Source of the DNA: JBLLJR01 sp047692235
GTDB lineage: Bacteria > Pseudomonadota > Gammaproteobacteria > Enterobacterales > Enterobacteriaceae
DNA: 64,000 nucleotides
Reading direction: 5' to 3'
Assembly (NCBI GenBank): GCA_047692235.1
Contig: JBLLJR010000003.1
Coordinates: 1-64,000, forward strand
In this document: piece by piece, positions 1 to 10,634 of the stretch
Layout: the number at the start of each line of letters is the position of its first letter
Position numbering within the stretch: position 1 is the first letter of the stretch
Notes under the pieces: generated by a model
What the model saw: only the letters and a program-made list of their open reading frames with translations
Told to the model about the DNA's origin: nothing
Databases searched by the model: none
Made by a program: the position numbers and the translations under genes

Positions 1-15
1 ATAAAAAATAAATTT

Positions 16-132
16 TTCTTGGCGGTAATAGCGCGATGGACCCACCTGAATCCATTCCGAACTCAGAAGTGAAATATCGTTGCGCCGATGGTAGTGTGAT
101 ATTTCATGCGAGAGTAGGTAACCGCCAGGATT
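16..132 (+). rRNA. rrf: 5S ribosomal RNA
   Basis: This is the 5S RNA of the large ribosomal subunit. The terminal helix is visible: CTTGGCGGT at 18-26 pairs with ACCGCCAGG at 121-129 with one T-G wobble. The internal stretch from 41 to 71 (CCCACCTGA, then CCGAACTCAGAAGTGAAA) is nearly the enterobacterial 5S sequence. A T-rich run follows directly at 131-140 and could act as a terminator with the closing helix. No 23S sequence is visible because the window starts here. The 5S is more GC-rich than its surroundings, as expected for structural RNA. The exact ends may be off by a few bases. Confidence 0.95.
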
Positions 133-184
133 TTATTTTTTATTAATTTTTATGTAAAAAACTATTTTTAAATATAAAAAATAA

Positions 185-1468
185 TTAAACTTTAATATAT
201 ATATCTTTTTTGATTTTACGATATCCATATACAAATAATGGATTAGATTTTTTTGTTACTACTTCTTCATCAATTATGACTTTCTTAATTATACTTTTTC
301 TAGAAGGTAATTTATACATAGTTTCTAAAAGAATATTTTCTATTATTGATCTTAGTCCACGAGCTCCAGTTTTAAGAGCTATAGCTTTTGTTGCAATAGC
401 CACTAAAGCTTCATTTTTAAACTCTAATTCTACTCCTTCTAAATTAAACAACACTTGATATTGTTTAACTAAAGAATTTTTTGGTTTATATAATATTTTT
501 ATTAATGATTCTTTATTTAATTCATTTAAATTAGCAATTATTGGCAATCTACCAATAAATTCTGGTATTAATCCAAATTTAATTAAATCTTCCGGTATTA
601 CATGTTTAATAATTTTATTATTTAATTTATTTTTTTCATTTATATCTACAGTTGCTCTAAATCCAATACTGTTATTAATGTGTAATCTTTTAGATATAAT
701 TTTTTCTAATCCAGCAAATGCCCCTCCGCATATAAATAAAATATTAGAAGTATCAACTTGTAAAAATTCTTGTTGTGGATGTTTTCTTCCGCCGTGAGGT
801 GGTACATATGCTATAGTACCTTCTATTAATTTTAATAATGCTTGTTGAACGCCTTCTCCAGATACATCTCTCGTAATAGAAGGATTATCAGATTTTCTAG
901 ATATTTTATCTATTTCATCAATATAAATTATACCATTTTGTGCTTTTTGTATATCAAAATCACATTTTTGTAAAAGTTTTTGAATGATATTTTCAGCATC
1001 TTCACCAACATATCCAGCTTCAGTTAATGTAGTTGCATCAGCAATAGTAAAAGGTACATCTAAAAATCTAGCTAATGTTTCAGCTAAAATTGTTTTACCA
1101 CTACCAGTTGGTCCAATTAATAAAATATTACTCTTACCTAATTCAACTTTATTAATTTTTTTCATATTTCTTAATTTTTTATAATGATTATAAACAGATA
1201 CTGCTAATATTTTTTTAGCTTTATCTTGCTCTATAACATAATTATCTAATTTATTTTTAATAATTTCAGGTATTGGTAATTTATTAATATCCACATTATC
1301 AACTATATCTCTCGATGCTTCTTGTATAATACTATTGCACAAATTTACACATTCATCACATATATATACTGATGGCCCTGCTATTAGTCTTTTTACATTT
1401 TTTTGGTTTTTTGAACAAAAAGAACAACTTAATAGTTTACCTAAACCATCCATATCATTATCTGCCAT
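185..1468 (-). CDS. clpX: ClpX, ATPase unfoldase subunit of ClpXP protease
   Basis: ClpX is a hexameric AAA+ unfoldase that recognises degradation tags, including the tmRNA tag, and threads proteins into ClpP. The 427 residues match the usual length. The N-terminal zinc-binding domain has cysteines at about 15, 18, 37 and 40. A Walker A motif GPTGSGKT lies near 120, followed by the GYVG pore loop and a Walker B with DEIDKI. The IGF loop that docks on ClpP is present near SIGFRA. clpP lies directly upstream on the same strand with a 93-bp spacer, so the two are probably one transcription unit. lon, which follows clpX in E. coli, is absent here and is replaced by the 5S gene. Confidence 0.97.
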   Translation of the reverse strand: MADNDMDGLGKLLSCSFCSKNQKNVKRLIAGPSVYICDECVNLCNSIIQEASRDIVDNVDINKLPIPEIIKNKLDNYVIEQDKAKKILAVSVYNHYKKLRNMKKINKVELGKSNILLIGPTGSGKTILAETLARFLDVPFTIADATTLTEAGYVGEDAENIIQKLLQKCDFDIQKAQNGIIYIDEIDKISRKSDNPSITRDVSGEGVQQALLKLIEGTIAYVPPHGGRKHPQQEFLQVDTSNILFICGGAFAGLEKIISKRLHINNSIGFRATVDINEKNKLNNKIIKHVIPEDLIKFGLIPEFIGRLPIIANLNELNKESLIKILYKPKNSLVKQYQVLFNLEGVELEFKNEALVAIATKAIALKTGARGLRSIIENILLETMYKLPSRKSIIKKVIIDEEVVTKKSNPLFVYGYRKIKKDIYIKV

Positions 1469-1561
1469 GGTTAAAACTCCTAAATTATTGTTAATTAAAA
1501 TATTAATTATTATTAATAAAAATTAGTTATCACTTAACAAATAAGTTAAACAATATAATTT

Positions 1562-2185
1562 TTATAAACGATTAACTAATATTTCATCTGCTAATCCATA
1601 ACTAATAGCTTCTTCAGAAGATAAAAAACGATCTCTTTCTGTATCTTTATTTATTGTTTCAATAGTTTGTCCTGTATGCTTAGCCATTAATTCATTCATT
1701 TTACGTTTTATTTTTAATATTTCTTTAGCATGAATATCTATATCACTGGCTTGACCTTGGAAACCACCTAATGGTTGATGAATCATAATACGTGAATTTG
1801 GTAGACAAAAACGTTTATTCTTAGCTCCAGCTGATAATAAAAAGGCTCCCATAGAAGCTGTTTGTCCCATACAAAATGTATTAACATCTGGTTTTATAAA
1901 TTGCATTGTATCATAAATTGATAATCCAGAAGTAATAATACCACCAGGTGAATTTATATATAAATATATATCCTTTTTAGGATTTTCTGATTCTAAAAAC
2001 ATCATTTGCGCAATAATTAATTGAGCCATATGGTCTTCTATTGCTCCTGTTAAAAAAATAATTCTTTCTTTTAACAATCGTGAAAATATATCATATGATC
2101 TTTCTCCACGTGAAGTTTGTTCTACAACCATAGGAATTAATGTCATCATAGATGAATAACAATTACATCTTTCACGATGTAACAT
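1562..2185 (-). CDS. clpP: ClpP, serine peptidase subunit of ClpXP
   Basis: ClpP is the cytoplasmic serine protease that forms the double-heptamer degradation chamber served by ClpX. The 207 residues equal the E. coli length. The catalytic triad can be placed: Ser in QTASMGAF, His in MIHQPLGG and Asp in TERDRFLS. A very good Shine-Dalgarno sequence AAGGAGG lies seven bases before the ATG at 2185, which fixes the start. The first residues up to about 14 correspond to the propeptide that ClpP removes itself. In E. coli tig lies upstream; here the gene is lost and only a 422-bp spacer separates clpP from cyoA. Confidence 0.97.
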   Translation of the reverse strand: MLHRERCNCYSSMMTLIPMVVEQTSRGERSYDIFSRLLKERIIFLTGAIEDHMAQLIIAQMMFLESENPKKDIYLYINSPGGIITSGLSIYDTMQFIKPDVNTFCMGQTASMGAFLLSAGAKNKRFCLPNSRIMIHQPLGGFQGQASDIDIHAKEILKIKRKMNELMAKHTGQTIETINKDTERDRFLSSEEAISYGLADEILVNRL

Positions 2186-2607
2186 TGTTGCCTCCTTAAG
2201 ATAGATTTTTAATAAAATTTAATTTTATAAATTTCAAATTAATTAAAAATTAATTTTCATATTTAATAATTAAATAATTATATATAAAATTATAAATATA
2301 AAAAATATTTACTAAATTTATATTATATAAATATAACCTATATTAATAATAATTAATATATTTAATTAAATAAAAATATTAACTATATTTTTAATGTTAT
2401 TCAAAATTAATTATAAATTATTACAAATATTTTTTACAAAAAGATATTATAAATATTATATAAATATATTTAAAGTTATACAAAATTATGTTTATATAAA
2501 TATATAAATACTATTTTTTTAAAAATATTAAATACTATCTGTAAGTTAATAGTTATTAACTATTTGAAATAATTTTATTTTTAAATATATAGCTGAGATC
2601 TCATGAA
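2186..2607. other. Non-coding divergent spacer clpP/cyoA
   Basis: This 422-bp stretch of almost pure A+T separates the divergent clpP and cyoA genes. In E. coli tig, bolA, yajG and ampG lie here, and I see no readable remnant of them. It must hold promoters for both directions, but no clear -35/-10 pair stands out. A TTGAAA at 2564-2569 followed after 16 bases by TATATA is only a weak candidate for cyoA. Small inverted repeats occur (for example 8-bp arms in AGTTAATA near 2545), which is expected by chance at this composition. Confidence 0.6.
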
Positions 2608-3534
2608 ATGAAATTAATTAAAAAATATAATTTATTATCATTTATTTTTATTATTGCATTAACTTTTTTAATCAGTGGATGTAACAATATAGTTTTGTTA
2701 AATCCTAAAGGTCAAGTTGGACATAATATACGTGAATTAATATTCATATCAATAGGATTAATGTTAATAATTGTAATTCCTGTAATTATATTAACTATTT
2801 TTTTTGCTTATAGATATAATAAAATGTACTCTAATACTTATGATCCTAATTTTTCACATTCTAATACTTTAGAATTGATTATATGGACCATTCCAATATT
2901 AATTGTTATTATACTAGCTATAGTAACCTGGAAATCAAGTCACATTTTAGATCCTAAAAGACCATTAAATTCTAGTATACAACCTATTACCATAGAAGTA
3001 ATAGCTTTAAATTGGAAATGGTTATTTATTTATCCTAAAGAAAATATTGCTTTAATTAATGAATTATCATTTCCAATTAATACACCTATAAAATTTTTGA
3101 TTACATCAAATTCAATAATGAATTCTTTTTTTATTCCTCAACTTGGTAGTCAAATATATGCTATGGCTGGTATGAAAACTACATTAAATATCATATCTAA
3201 TGAACCTGGTATATATAAAGGTATATCTTCAAATTTCAGTGGAAATGGTTTTTCTGGGATGAAATTTAATGTAATTGTACAACCAAATAAAGATAAATTT
3301 AATAAATGGATTAAAAAAATTAAACTATCCCCAAATAAAATAAATACTATTAATGAATATGAAAATATTTCTAAAGATAGTTATTTTAATAAAGTTCAAT
3401 ATTTTTCTAATATTAGATATAATTTATTTAAATATATTTTAAATAAATTTAATTATACAAAAAATTATAATTTACCTCAAAAAAGAGAATCACAAAATGC
3501 TGGGAATACTAACATTAAAATCAATACCATTTAA
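2608..3534 (+). CDS. cyoA: Cytochrome bo3 ubiquinol oxidase subunit II
   Basis: CyoA is the lipoprotein subunit II of the bo3 terminal oxidase in the inner membrane. The 308 residues are close to E. coli (315). A lipoprotein signal peptide ends in the lipobox LISGC with Cys25, followed by two transmembrane helices at about 42-68 and 87-107 and then the periplasmic cupredoxin-fold domain (motifs [11 protein letters not shown] and [18 protein letters not shown]). As in all quinol oxidases, the CuA ligands are absent. It starts the cyoABCD operon and overlaps cyoB by 38 bases, which suggests translational coupling. The C-terminal tail is lysine- and asparagine-rich and lacks the His/Met-rich end seen in E. 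coli. Confidence 0.97.
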   Translation: MKLIKKYNLLSFIFIIALTFLISGCNNIVLLNPKGQVGHNIRELIFISIGLMLIIVIPVIILTIFFAYRYNKMYSNTYDPNFSHSNTLELIIWTIPILIVIILAIVTWKSSHILDPKRPLNSSIQPITIEVIALNWKWLFIYPKENIALINELSFPINTPIKFLITSNSIMNSFFIPQLGSQIYAMAGMKTTLNIISNEPGIYKGISSNFSGNGFSGMKFNVIVQPNKDKFNKWIKKIKLSPNKINTINEYENISKDSYFNKVQYFSNIRYNLFKYILNKFNYTKNYNLPQKRESQNAGNTNIKINTI

Positions 3535-5491
3535 TGAGCCAATAATTATGATTACAGTATCAGTAATTGCTGTAATTACTTTTTGTATACTATTTATGAT
3601 TACTTATTTAGGTAAATGGACTTATTTATGGAATGATTGGCTAACTTCAGTTGATCATAAAAAAATAGGAATTATGTATATCATTGTATCCTGTGTAATG
3701 TTTTTAAGAGGTTTTGCTGATGCTATTATGATGAGGGCTCATCAAGTATTGAGTTCATCAAATACAGTTTCAAAAGGATTTTTAACACCTCATCATTATA
3801 ATCAAATTATTACTGCTCATGGAGTAATAATGATACTGTTTATGGCAACCCCATTTATTATTGGATTAATTAATTTTGTAGTACCATTACAGATTGGTGC
3901 TCGTGATGTAGCATTCCCTTTATTAAATTCTATCAGTTTTTGGTTATTTGTTTCTGGAGCAGTATTAATGAATATTTCTCTTGGAATAGGTGAATTTGCT
4001 CAAACAGGATGGACAGCTTATCCTCCATTATCTGGAATTGAAAATAGTCCTGGAGTAGGAGTAGATTATTGGATTTGGAGTATTCAAATAGCTGGTATTG
4101 GAACTACTCTTACAGGAATAAATTTTTGTACTACAATTTTAAAAATGAGAGCTCCAAATATGCCAATTATGAAAATGCCTGTTTTTACATGGACAGCTCT
4201 TTGTACAAATATTTTAATAGTATTTGCTTTCCCTATTTTAACCGCAACTCTTACATTACTTACATTAGATAGATATATTAACACTCATTTTTTTACAAAT
4301 GATTGTGGTGGTAATATGATGATGTATATTAATTTATTTTGGGCTTGGGGTCATCCTGAAGTATATATATTAGTATTACCTGCATTTGGAATATTTTCTG
4401 AAATAGTATCTACATTTTCTAAAAAAAGTATTTTTGGTTATACATCTTTAATATGGGCAACTATAGCAATAACTATATTATCGTTTGGCGTATGGTTACA
4501 TCATTTTTTTACTATGGGTTCTGGTGCAAATGTAAATGCTTTTTTTGGAATAATGACGATGATTATTGCTATACCAACAGGAGTTAAAATTTTCAATTGG
4601 TTATTTACAATGTATCGTGGTAAAATTTCGTTAAATTCAATGATGTTATGGACTATTGGATTTATTATTACATTTTCTATAGGAGGAGCTGCTGGTGTGT
4701 TATTAGCGATACCAGGTGCTGATTATGTATTACATAATAGTATGTTTTTAGTAGCACATTTTCATAATGTAATTATAGGAGCTGTATTATTCGGTTGTTT
4801 TGCAGGGTTGACATACTGGTTTCCAAAAGCATTTGGATTTCATTTAAATGAAAAATGGGGTAAAATTTCATTTTGGTTATGGATTATTGGTTTTTATATG
4901 GCATTTATGCCATTATATATATTAGGTTTTATGGGCATGACTAGAAGATTAAGTGAACATATTGATGTTACATATCATAAATTACTTACATTAGCTGCAT
5001 GTGGTGTAATAATAATATCTTTTGGAATAGTTTCTCAAATTATACAAATTATTGTAAGTATTATGTATCGTAATCAAAATATTGATTTAACTGGCGACCC
5101 ATGGAATGGAAGAACATTAGAGTGGTCTATTGCTTCTCCTCCTCCTGTATATAATTTTGCTAAAGTACCAAACGTTGATAATCAATTAGATGCATTTTGG
5201 TATTTTAAACAAAATAAAAAAATAAATAAGATTAAATATACTGCAATTCATATGCCAAAAAATACTAATTTTGGATTTATAATATACATATTTAGTTTAT
5301 TTTTTGGATTTTCTATAATTTGGCATATATGGTGGTTATCTATTTTTAGTTTAATTAGTATAATATTTATGTGGATTATAGATAGTTTTAATGAAAATAC
5401 AAATTTTTATATACATAAAAATGATGTAAAAAATATTGAAATTAATTTCAATAAATGCAAAATTAAATTAGGTAATAAAAATGACAAATAA
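3497..5491 (+). CDS. cyoB: Cytochrome bo3 ubiquinol oxidase subunit I
   Basis: CyoB is the catalytic subunit that reduces oxygen to water and pumps protons. It has 664 residues, the standard length for this subunit. The haem and copper ligands are visible: His in TAHGVIM (low-spin haem), WGHPEVY (CuB His with the cross-linked Tyr), WLHHFFT (two CuB histidines) and AHFHNVIIG (high-spin and low-spin haem ligands). About 15 hydrophobic segments are spread over the chain. The N-terminal segment ending in the FNEPI motif aligns with the E. coli start, supporting the ATG at 3497 inside cyoA. It overlaps cyoC by 11 bases. Confidence 0.98.
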   Translation: MLGILTLKSIPFNEPIIMITVSVIAVITFCILFMITYLGKWTYLWNDWLTSVDHKKIGIMYIIVSCVMFLRGFADAIMMRAHQVLSSSNTVSKGFLTPHHYNQIITAHGVIMILFMATPFIIGLINFVVPLQIGARDVAFPLLNSISFWLFVSGAVLMNISLGIGEFAQTGWTAYPPLSGIENSPGVGVDYWIWSIQIAGIGTTLTGINFCTTILKMRAPNMPIMKMPVFTWTALCTNILIVFAFPILTATLTLLTLDRYINTHFFTNDCGGNMMMYINLFWAWGHPEVYILVLPAFGIFSEIVSTFSKKSIFGYTSLIWATIAITILSFGVWLHHFFTMGSGANVNAFFGIMTMIIAIPTGVKIFNWLFTMYRGKISLNSMMLWTIGFIITFSIGGAAGVLLAIPGADYVLHNSMFLVAHFHNVIIGAVLFGCFAGLTYWFPKAFGFHLNEKWGKISFWLWIIGFYMAFMPLYILGFMGMTRRLSEHIDVTYHKLLTLAACGVIIISFGIVSQIIQIIVSIMYRNQNIDLTGDPWNGRTLEWSIASPPPVYNFAKVPNVDNQLDAFWYFKQNKKINKIKYTAIHMPKNTNFGFIIYIFSLFFGFSIIWHIWWLSIFSLISIIFMWIIDSFNENTNFYIHKNDVKNIEINFNKCKIKLGNKNDK

Positions 5492-6089
5492 CATCATACT
5501 TAATGATAATATTAATTATATAAAAAATCATAATACAGAAGACGTTAAATTATTAGGTTTTTGGATTTACTTAATGAGTGATTGTATTTTATTTGCATCA
5601 TTATTTGCCGTATACTTTGTATTAAATAAAAATATATTTGACGGACCATCTGGTCAAGATATTTTTAACCTAAATTTAGTATTAGAAGAAACTTTAATAT
5701 TATTAAGTAGCAGTTTTACTTATAGTATGAGTATGATATCTGTTGCATTTAAAAATAAAAATTTAACACAATTTTGGCTTATACTAACATTTATATTGGG
5801 ACTATCATTTATATTAATGGAAATTAATGAATTTAATTTACTTATACTAAAAGGATATGGGCCAAGTAGAAGTGCTTTTTTATCTAGTTTTTTTATATTA
5901 GTTGGTACACATGGAATACATGTTTTATCTGGATTAATTTGGTTAATTGTAATGATTGCACATATACAAAAAAATGGATTAAATCAAATCAATACAATCA
6001 GATTAAAATGTTTAAGTTTATTTTGGCATTTTTTAGACATAATATGGATATGTGTCTTTACTATGGTATATTTAATTGGAGTAATTTAA
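5481..6089 (+). CDS. cyoC: Cytochrome bo3 ubiquinol oxidase subunit III
   Basis: CyoC is the integral membrane subunit III of the bo3 oxidase, stabilising the complex next to subunit I. The 202 residues form five hydrophobic segments. Family motifs seen are [15 protein letters not shown] at the start, [14 protein letters not shown] in the middle, GTHGIHV for the conserved histidine region, and the ending [15 protein letters not shown]. The start lies within the last codons of cyoB and cyoD begins at the next base after the stop, so the operon is tightly packed and probably translated in a coupled way. Confidence 0.97.
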   Translation: MTNNIILNDNINYIKNHNTEDVKLLGFWIYLMSDCILFASLFAVYFVLNKNIFDGPSGQDIFNLNLVLEETLILLSSSFTYSMSMISVAFKNKNLTQFWLILTFILGLSFILMEINEFNLLILKGYGPSRSAFLSSFFILVGTHGIHVLSGLIWLIVMIAHIQKNGLNQINTIRLKCLSLFWHFLDIIWICVFTMVYLIGVI

Positions 6090-6413
6090 ATGTTATCAAA
6101 TTTTAAAAATAAATTATCCACATATATTTTATATAAACCTTATTTTTTTGGTTTTTTATTATCAATAATATTAACTATAATTCCATTTGTTAGTATTAAA
6201 TTAAATTTTGCTAGTAATAGAATATTACTACTGGTAATACTTGCAAGTAGTATAACTCAAATTATAGTACATTTAATATATTTTATTCATATTTTTGATT
6301 TTTCACAAAAAAAATGGTTTTATATATCTTTTATATTTACTATATTAGTAACTTTAATTTTAATAACAGGATCTATTTGGATAATGAATAGTTTATATGA
6401 TAATTTAATGTAA
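6090..6413 (+). CDS. cyoD: Cytochrome bo3 ubiquinol oxidase subunit IV
   Basis: CyoD is the small subunit IV of the bo3 oxidase, with a role in assembly of the CuB centre in subunit I. The 107 residues show three transmembrane segments at about 18-37, 45-68 and 78-101, the pattern of the COX4-like family; QIIVHLIYFIHI is the recognisable conserved core. The gene starts at the base after the cyoC stop. The next E. coli gene, cyoE (haem O synthase), does not follow: there are only 98 bp to the convergent rpoD stop. Haem O must be made by a gene outside this window if the oxidase is functional. Confidence 0.95.
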   Translation: MLSNFKNKLSTYILYKPYFFGFLLSIILTIIPFVSIKLNFASNRILLLVILASSITQIIVHLIYFIHIFDFSQKKWFYISFIFTILVTLILITGSIWIMNSLYDNLM

Positions 6414-6511
6414 TTTTTTAAATAGATTATTTAAATTAATAAAATAATTTTAAATAAAAATAGAATAAATTTAATTTATTAAAAAGTTTTTATTTTTAAT
6501 AATAATGTATT

Positions 6512-8356
6512 TTAATTATCTAAAAAACTTCTCAGAATTTCTGATCTACTAGGATGTCTTAATTTTCTTAAAGCTTTAGCTTCAATTTGACGAATACGTT
6601 CACGCGTTACATCAAACTGTTTACCAACTTCTTCTAATGTATGATCAGTATGCATATTAATACCAAATCTCATTCTTAATACTTGTGATTCTCTAGTTGT
6701 AAGACAAGCAAGCACGTTATTTGTTATAGCACGTAAGTTTTCAGAAGTAGCTTCATCAATTGGTAATTTAATATTATTATCTTCAATAAAATCTCCTAAA
6801 TGCGATTCTTCATCATCTCCTATAGGAGTTTCCATGGATATAGGTTCTTTGGAAATTTTTAAAACTTTTCTAATTTTATCTTCCGATATTAACATTTTTT
6901 CAGCAAGTTCTTCAGGAGTAGGTTCTCTACCAAGTTGTTGAATTATATGTCTAGAAATTCTATTTAATTTATTAATAGTTTCAATCATATGAACTGGTAT
7001 TCTTATAGTTCTTGCTTGATCTGCTATTGATCTAGTAATTGCTTGTCTTATCCACCATGTTGCATAAGTAGAAAATTTATATCCACGACGATATTCAAAT
7101 TTATCGACTGCTTTCATTAAGCCAATATTTCCTTCTTGTATTAAATCTAAAAATTGTAAACCACGATTAGTATATTTTTTAGCTATTGAAATTACTAATC
7201 TTAGATTAGCTTCAACCATTTCTTTTTTTGCAATTTTCGATTTATATTGTCCTACTAAAATATCTTTATATATATTTTTTATTTTACTTATACTTAATCC
7301 AGTTTTATTTTCAATTTTACGTAAATTTTTTATTCTAATTAATATATCATTATAAACTTTATTTAAGTTAAAAGACCATGTTTGATTCATATCAATTAAA
7401 GTACATAGCCAATTTACATTAGATTCATTATTTTTAAATACAGTATTAAAATTTTGTTTAGGTACATTACTGATATCTATACATAATTTAATTATTATTT
7501 TTTCTTGTTTTTTTATATTTAATGCTATTTCTTTTATTTTTTTTACTAAATATTTAAAATATTTTGGAACAAATTTAAATTGTTTAAATGTATTAATCAT
7601 ACACATTTCATTATTAAAAGATAAATATTTATTTTTTAATGTATTTTGTTTAAATATTTTATAATATATTTTTAACTCTAAAAATTTTATATGAATTAAT
7701 TCATGATTTATTATATGATTGTAACGGTTATTTTCTTCGTATACATTATGAGATTGATTTAATTGATATAAAGTATTATATGGAATATCTACGTTATATT
7801 TAGAAGAAAATGTAATTTTTTCGTTATTTTTGGTTTCTATAAATCCTGTTATAATATCAGAAATATACATTTGACCTGTTTTAATTAAATCATATTGTTT
7901 TAAAATATATTTAATAGATTTAGGAAATTTTGAGAATGAATTTTGTATTATATTAACACCGAATTCTATTTTTTTAGATATATCTATTTCATCTTTACGT
8001 GTTAATAAATTAACAATACCCATTTCTTTCATATACATTCTTACTGGATCTGTAGTAACAGATTCTAAATGAACATTTGATAGAACTTGTTCTTCGGAAG
8101 AATCTGATATTTCTTCGTATGTATCGTATAAATCTTGCATTAATGTTAAATTATTAGAATTAGGAACATCTTCAATTATTTTAATTCCTAAATTATTTAA
8201 TATTTTAATAACTAAATTTATATTTTCTGAATAAATAATATCTTTTGATAAAAAATCATTAATTTCATCAAAAGTTAAATAATTTTTTTTTTTACCCAAA
8301 TTTATAAGAAATTTAATTTTCAATTTTAAATCATCATTCATAAAATTAAAATCCAT
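6512..8356 (-). CDS. rpoD: RNA polymerase primary sigma factor sigma70
   Basis: RpoD directs RNA polymerase to housekeeping promoters. The 614 residues match E. coli (613). Region 1.2 begins near [12 protein letters not shown] (about 101). Regions 2.1-2.4 run from [19 protein letters not shown] through [10 protein letters not shown] and are nearly identical to E. coli, as are region 3 ([13 protein letters not shown]) and the region 4.2 helix-turn-helix ([19 protein letters not shown]). The middle non-conserved region (about 185-340) keeps its length but has lost the acidic stretch found in E. coli and is rich in Asn, Lys and Tyr. It is the last gene of rpsU-dnaG-rpoD, the conserved macromolecular synthesis operon. 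Confidence 0.98.
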   Translation of the reverse strand: MDFNFMNDDLKLKIKFLINLGKKKNYLTFDEINDFLSKDIIYSENINLVIKILNNLGIKIIEDVPNSNNLTLMQDLYDTYEEISDSSEEQVLSNVHLESVTTDPVRMYMKEMGIVNLLTRKDEIDISKKIEFGVNIIQNSFSKFPKSIKYILKQYDLIKTGQMYISDIITGFIETKNNEKITFSSKYNVDIPYNTLYQLNQSHNVYEENNRYNHIINHELIHIKFLELKIYYKIFKQNTLKNKYLSFNNEMCMINTFKQFKFVPKYFKYLVKKIKEIALNIKKQEKIIIKLCIDISNVPKQNFNTVFKNNESNVNWLCTLIDMNQTWSFNLNKVYNDILIRIKNLRKIENKTGLSISKIKNIYKDILVGQYKSKIAKKEMVEANLRLVISIAKKYTNRGLQFLDLIQEGNIGLMKAVDKFEYRRGYKFSTYATWWIRQAITRSIADQARTIRIPVHMIETINKLNRISRHIIQQLGREPTPEELAEKMLISEDKIRKVLKISKEPISMETPIGDDEESHLGDFIEDNNIKLPIDEATSENLRAITNNVLACLTTRESQVLRMRFGINMHTDHTLEEVGKQFDVTRERIRQIEAKALRKLRHPSRSEILRSFLDN

Positions 8357-8413
8357 ATTTATAGTTATTTTTAATGTTAAAAGTTCTTTTATTGAAAAAC
8401 ATTAATTAATTTA

Positions 8414-10153
8414 TTAAAACTTTGATAATGATTTATTTATTAACCATATTTCTTTTTTTTCTTTTTGCGTTAATCCATATAATTTTTCACGATTTATTAA
8501 TTTTATTTGATTATTTTTAAGTATTAATTTATATAAATGATTTAAACAATCAAGAAATTCTTGTTTCATTATATTTTCAGACATGTTATATGTATATGTA
8601 AATGTATTTTTTATATAATAATAAATATTATTTTTCTTATATATCTTTAATAAATAATTAGTAGTTATATTACCACATGATTTACATAACTTAACTATAT
8701 TAAAAAATAAAAATATATCTTTATTAAGATCACTCTGTGTAAATTCGTCAATATCAGGAACTAAAGTTGATAATTTTGGATTTTTTATAATTAAATTTAG
8801 TAATATATCTATAGTTTTATATTTTGGAATATATATATTATAAATATTATTTATTTCATTTTTTTTTAAATTTTTAATAATATAATTATTACTATCTATA
8901 TTAAGTAACAAATATAATTTCTTCATCATATAGTAACGCAATACATTACCTGATATTTTTTTAATCAATGTTACAGCTAAAGTATATAATTTAACTTTAT
9001 TTTCCAATATAGAAAGATCAATTTTTGATTTTAATATATCAAATAAAAATTCTGATAAAGGTTTAGAATTAATTATATATTTTTCAAATTCATTTTTACC
9101 AATTTTATGTATTAACATATCTGGATCTGTATTATTTGGAAGAGATAAGAATCTTAATTTTTTACCATCAGTTATATGTTTTAATGAATTAATTAATAAT
9201 CTCCATATTGCTTTTTTACCTGATTTATCGCTATCATAGCAACAAATAATTTCATCTGTAGTTTTAAATAATAATTTAAAATGGAGATCTGTAATAGATG
9301 TACCAAGAGTAGAGATTGCATAAGTAATTCCAAATTGATGTAATGAAATTACATCCATATATCCTTCTACTAATAATAATTTATCTATTTTTAAATTTTC
9401 TTTTTTAGCTTCATATAGACCATATAATACATTTTTTTTGTGAAAAATACATGTTTCTGAAGAATTTATATATTTAGGTTTATTATTATTTAATACTCTA
9501 CCACCAAATGCTATTATTTTCCCTATACTATTACGAATAGGAAACATTATACGATTACGAAATAAATCATAATATTTACATTTTTTATAAAAAAAAATCA
9601 TACCAGTATTTTTTAAATACTCTAAAAATATAAGCGAGTTACCAAATTTATTTATTAATTCATTGCAATTATTATTAGCATATCCTATAGAAAATTTTTG
9701 GATTGTTTCTTTTGTTATACCTCGACTTTTTAGATAATTTCTAGCATATTTTGATGTATGTTTAATTAAATTTTGTTGGTAAAAATAATTAATTTTTTTT
9801 AAAAGATTATATATATTTTGTATTTTTACAAAATTGTCATCTATTTTTTTGTTAGAATATGATATTTTAAAATTGTTAAATATTGATAAAAAATTTACTG
9901 CTTCTACAAAATTTAATTTATCATAATAAATTAAAAAATCTATAACATTACCGTGAATATTACATCCAAAACAATAAAAAAATTGCTTATCTTCATTGAT
10001 ACTAAATGATGGAGTTTTATCATTATGAAATGGACAACAAGCAAAAAAGTTTTTTCCTTGTTTTTTTATATTTAACTTGGAATTGATAATATCAACAATA
10101 TTAGTATGTATTAATATTTTTTGAATGAAACTTTGTGGAATTAATTTTTTCAT
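8414..10153 (-). CDS. dnaG: DNA primase
   Basis: DnaG makes RNA primers for leading and lagging strands at the replication fork. The 579 residues are the normal length. The N-terminal CHC2 zinc finger is complete (CCPFHND near 40 and YCFGCN near 62). The catalytic core contains GRVLNN and the TOPRIM motif LLVEGYMDVISL near 262, followed by the acidic CYDSDKSGKKA segment. The C-terminal DnaB-interacting domain (about 440-579) is much more diverged and Asn/Tyr/Ile-rich. It lies 45 bp after rpsU and 57 bp before rpoD on the same strand. Confidence 0.97.
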   Translation of the reverse strand: MKKLIPQSFIQKILIHTNIVDIINSKLNIKKQGKNFFACCPFHNDKTPSFSINEDKQFFYCFGCNIHGNVIDFLIYYDKLNFVEAVNFLSIFNNFKISYSNKKIDDNFVKIQNIYNLLKKINYFYQQNLIKHTSKYARNYLKSRGITKETIQKFSIGYANNNCNELINKFGNSLIFLEYLKNTGMIFFYKKCKYYDLFRNRIMFPIRNSIGKIIAFGGRVLNNNKPKYINSSETCIFHKKNVLYGLYEAKKENLKIDKLLLVEGYMDVISLHQFGITYAISTLGTSITDLHFKLLFKTTDEIICCYDSDKSGKKAIWRLLINSLKHITDGKKLRFLSLPNNTDPDMLIHKIGKNEFEKYIINSKPLSEFLFDILKSKIDLSILENKVKLYTLAVTLIKKISGNVLRYYMMKKLYLLLNIDSNNYIIKNLKKNEINNIYNIYIPKYKTIDILLNLIIKNPKLSTLVPDIDEFTQSDLNKDIFLFFNIVKLCKSCGNITTNYLLKIYKKNNIYYYIKNTFTYTYNMSENIMKQEFLDCLNHLYKLILKNNQIKLINREKLYGLTQKEKKEIWLINKSLSKF

Positions 10154-10198
10154 TAATTTTATTAATTATGTTAAAAATATAAATCATTTAAAAATAAA

Positions 10199-10414
10199 TT
10201 AATACAAACGAATTTTTTTTGAATTTTCACGAATTAATTTTTTCGCATATCTTTTAATTGCAGATGCTTTAGCTCGTTTTCTTGCTATAGTTGGTTTTTC
10301 ATAATATTCACGACGACGAATTTCTGAAAGAATTCCTGATTTTTCACATGTTCTTTTAAATCTGCGTAAAGCAACATCAAAGGGTTCATTTTCTTTTATT
10401 TTAATAATTGGCAT
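10199..10414 (-). CDS. rpsU: Small ribosomal subunit protein S21
   Basis: S21 is a small basic protein of the 30S subunit, located near the anti-Shine-Dalgarno region of 16S rRNA. The 71 residues equal the E. coli length. The start MPIIKI, the [16 protein letters not shown] segment and the Lys/Arg-rich C-terminus are diagnostic. It heads the operon rpsU-dnaG-rpoD. On this strand a TATAAT at 10449-10444 about 30 bases before the ATG is a possible -10 box, but I see no convincing -35. tsaD is divergent, as in E. coli. Confidence 0.97.
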   Translation of the reverse strand: MPIIKIKENEPFDVALRRFKRTCEKSGILSEIRRREYYEKPTIARKRAKASAIKRYAKKLIRENSKKIRLY

Positions 10415-10451
10415 TTCATTATATTACCTAGTTTTAAAAAAATATTATATC

Positions 10452-10482
10452 TAATGGTTTAATTAAAAACCATTAATTTTTT
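10452..10482. terminator. Hairpin with T6 in the rpsU/tsaD divergent spacer
   Basis: A perfect 9-bp inverted repeat, TAATGGTTT at 10452-10460 and AAACCATTA at 10467-10475, has a 6-base loop and is followed on the plus strand by T6 at 10477-10482. The form is that of a rho-independent terminator reading toward tsaD. No plus-strand gene ends here, so it would be a leader attenuator for tsaD or a block to antisense transcription. It also overlaps the likely rpsU promoter region. A second hairpin (9-bp arms, 10525-10544) follows. Confidence 0.4.
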
Positions 10483-10634
10483 ATTAAAAATTATTTTTAC
10501 ATTAATTATACATTAATATTAAATATATGTAAATTTTTACATATTTAATTTGTAATTAAATTACTTTTATAAAAAATATATAAGTAGTAAAATATAAGAT
10601 ATATTCTTTATTAAAACGTACATAAATATTTAAT

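Noticed and set aside
6114..6122. Perfect DnaA-box TTATCCACA
   Set aside because: It is a single copy inside the cyoD coding region with no cluster of boxes, AT-rich unwinding module or dnaA/gidA neighbours, so it is no evidence for an origin.
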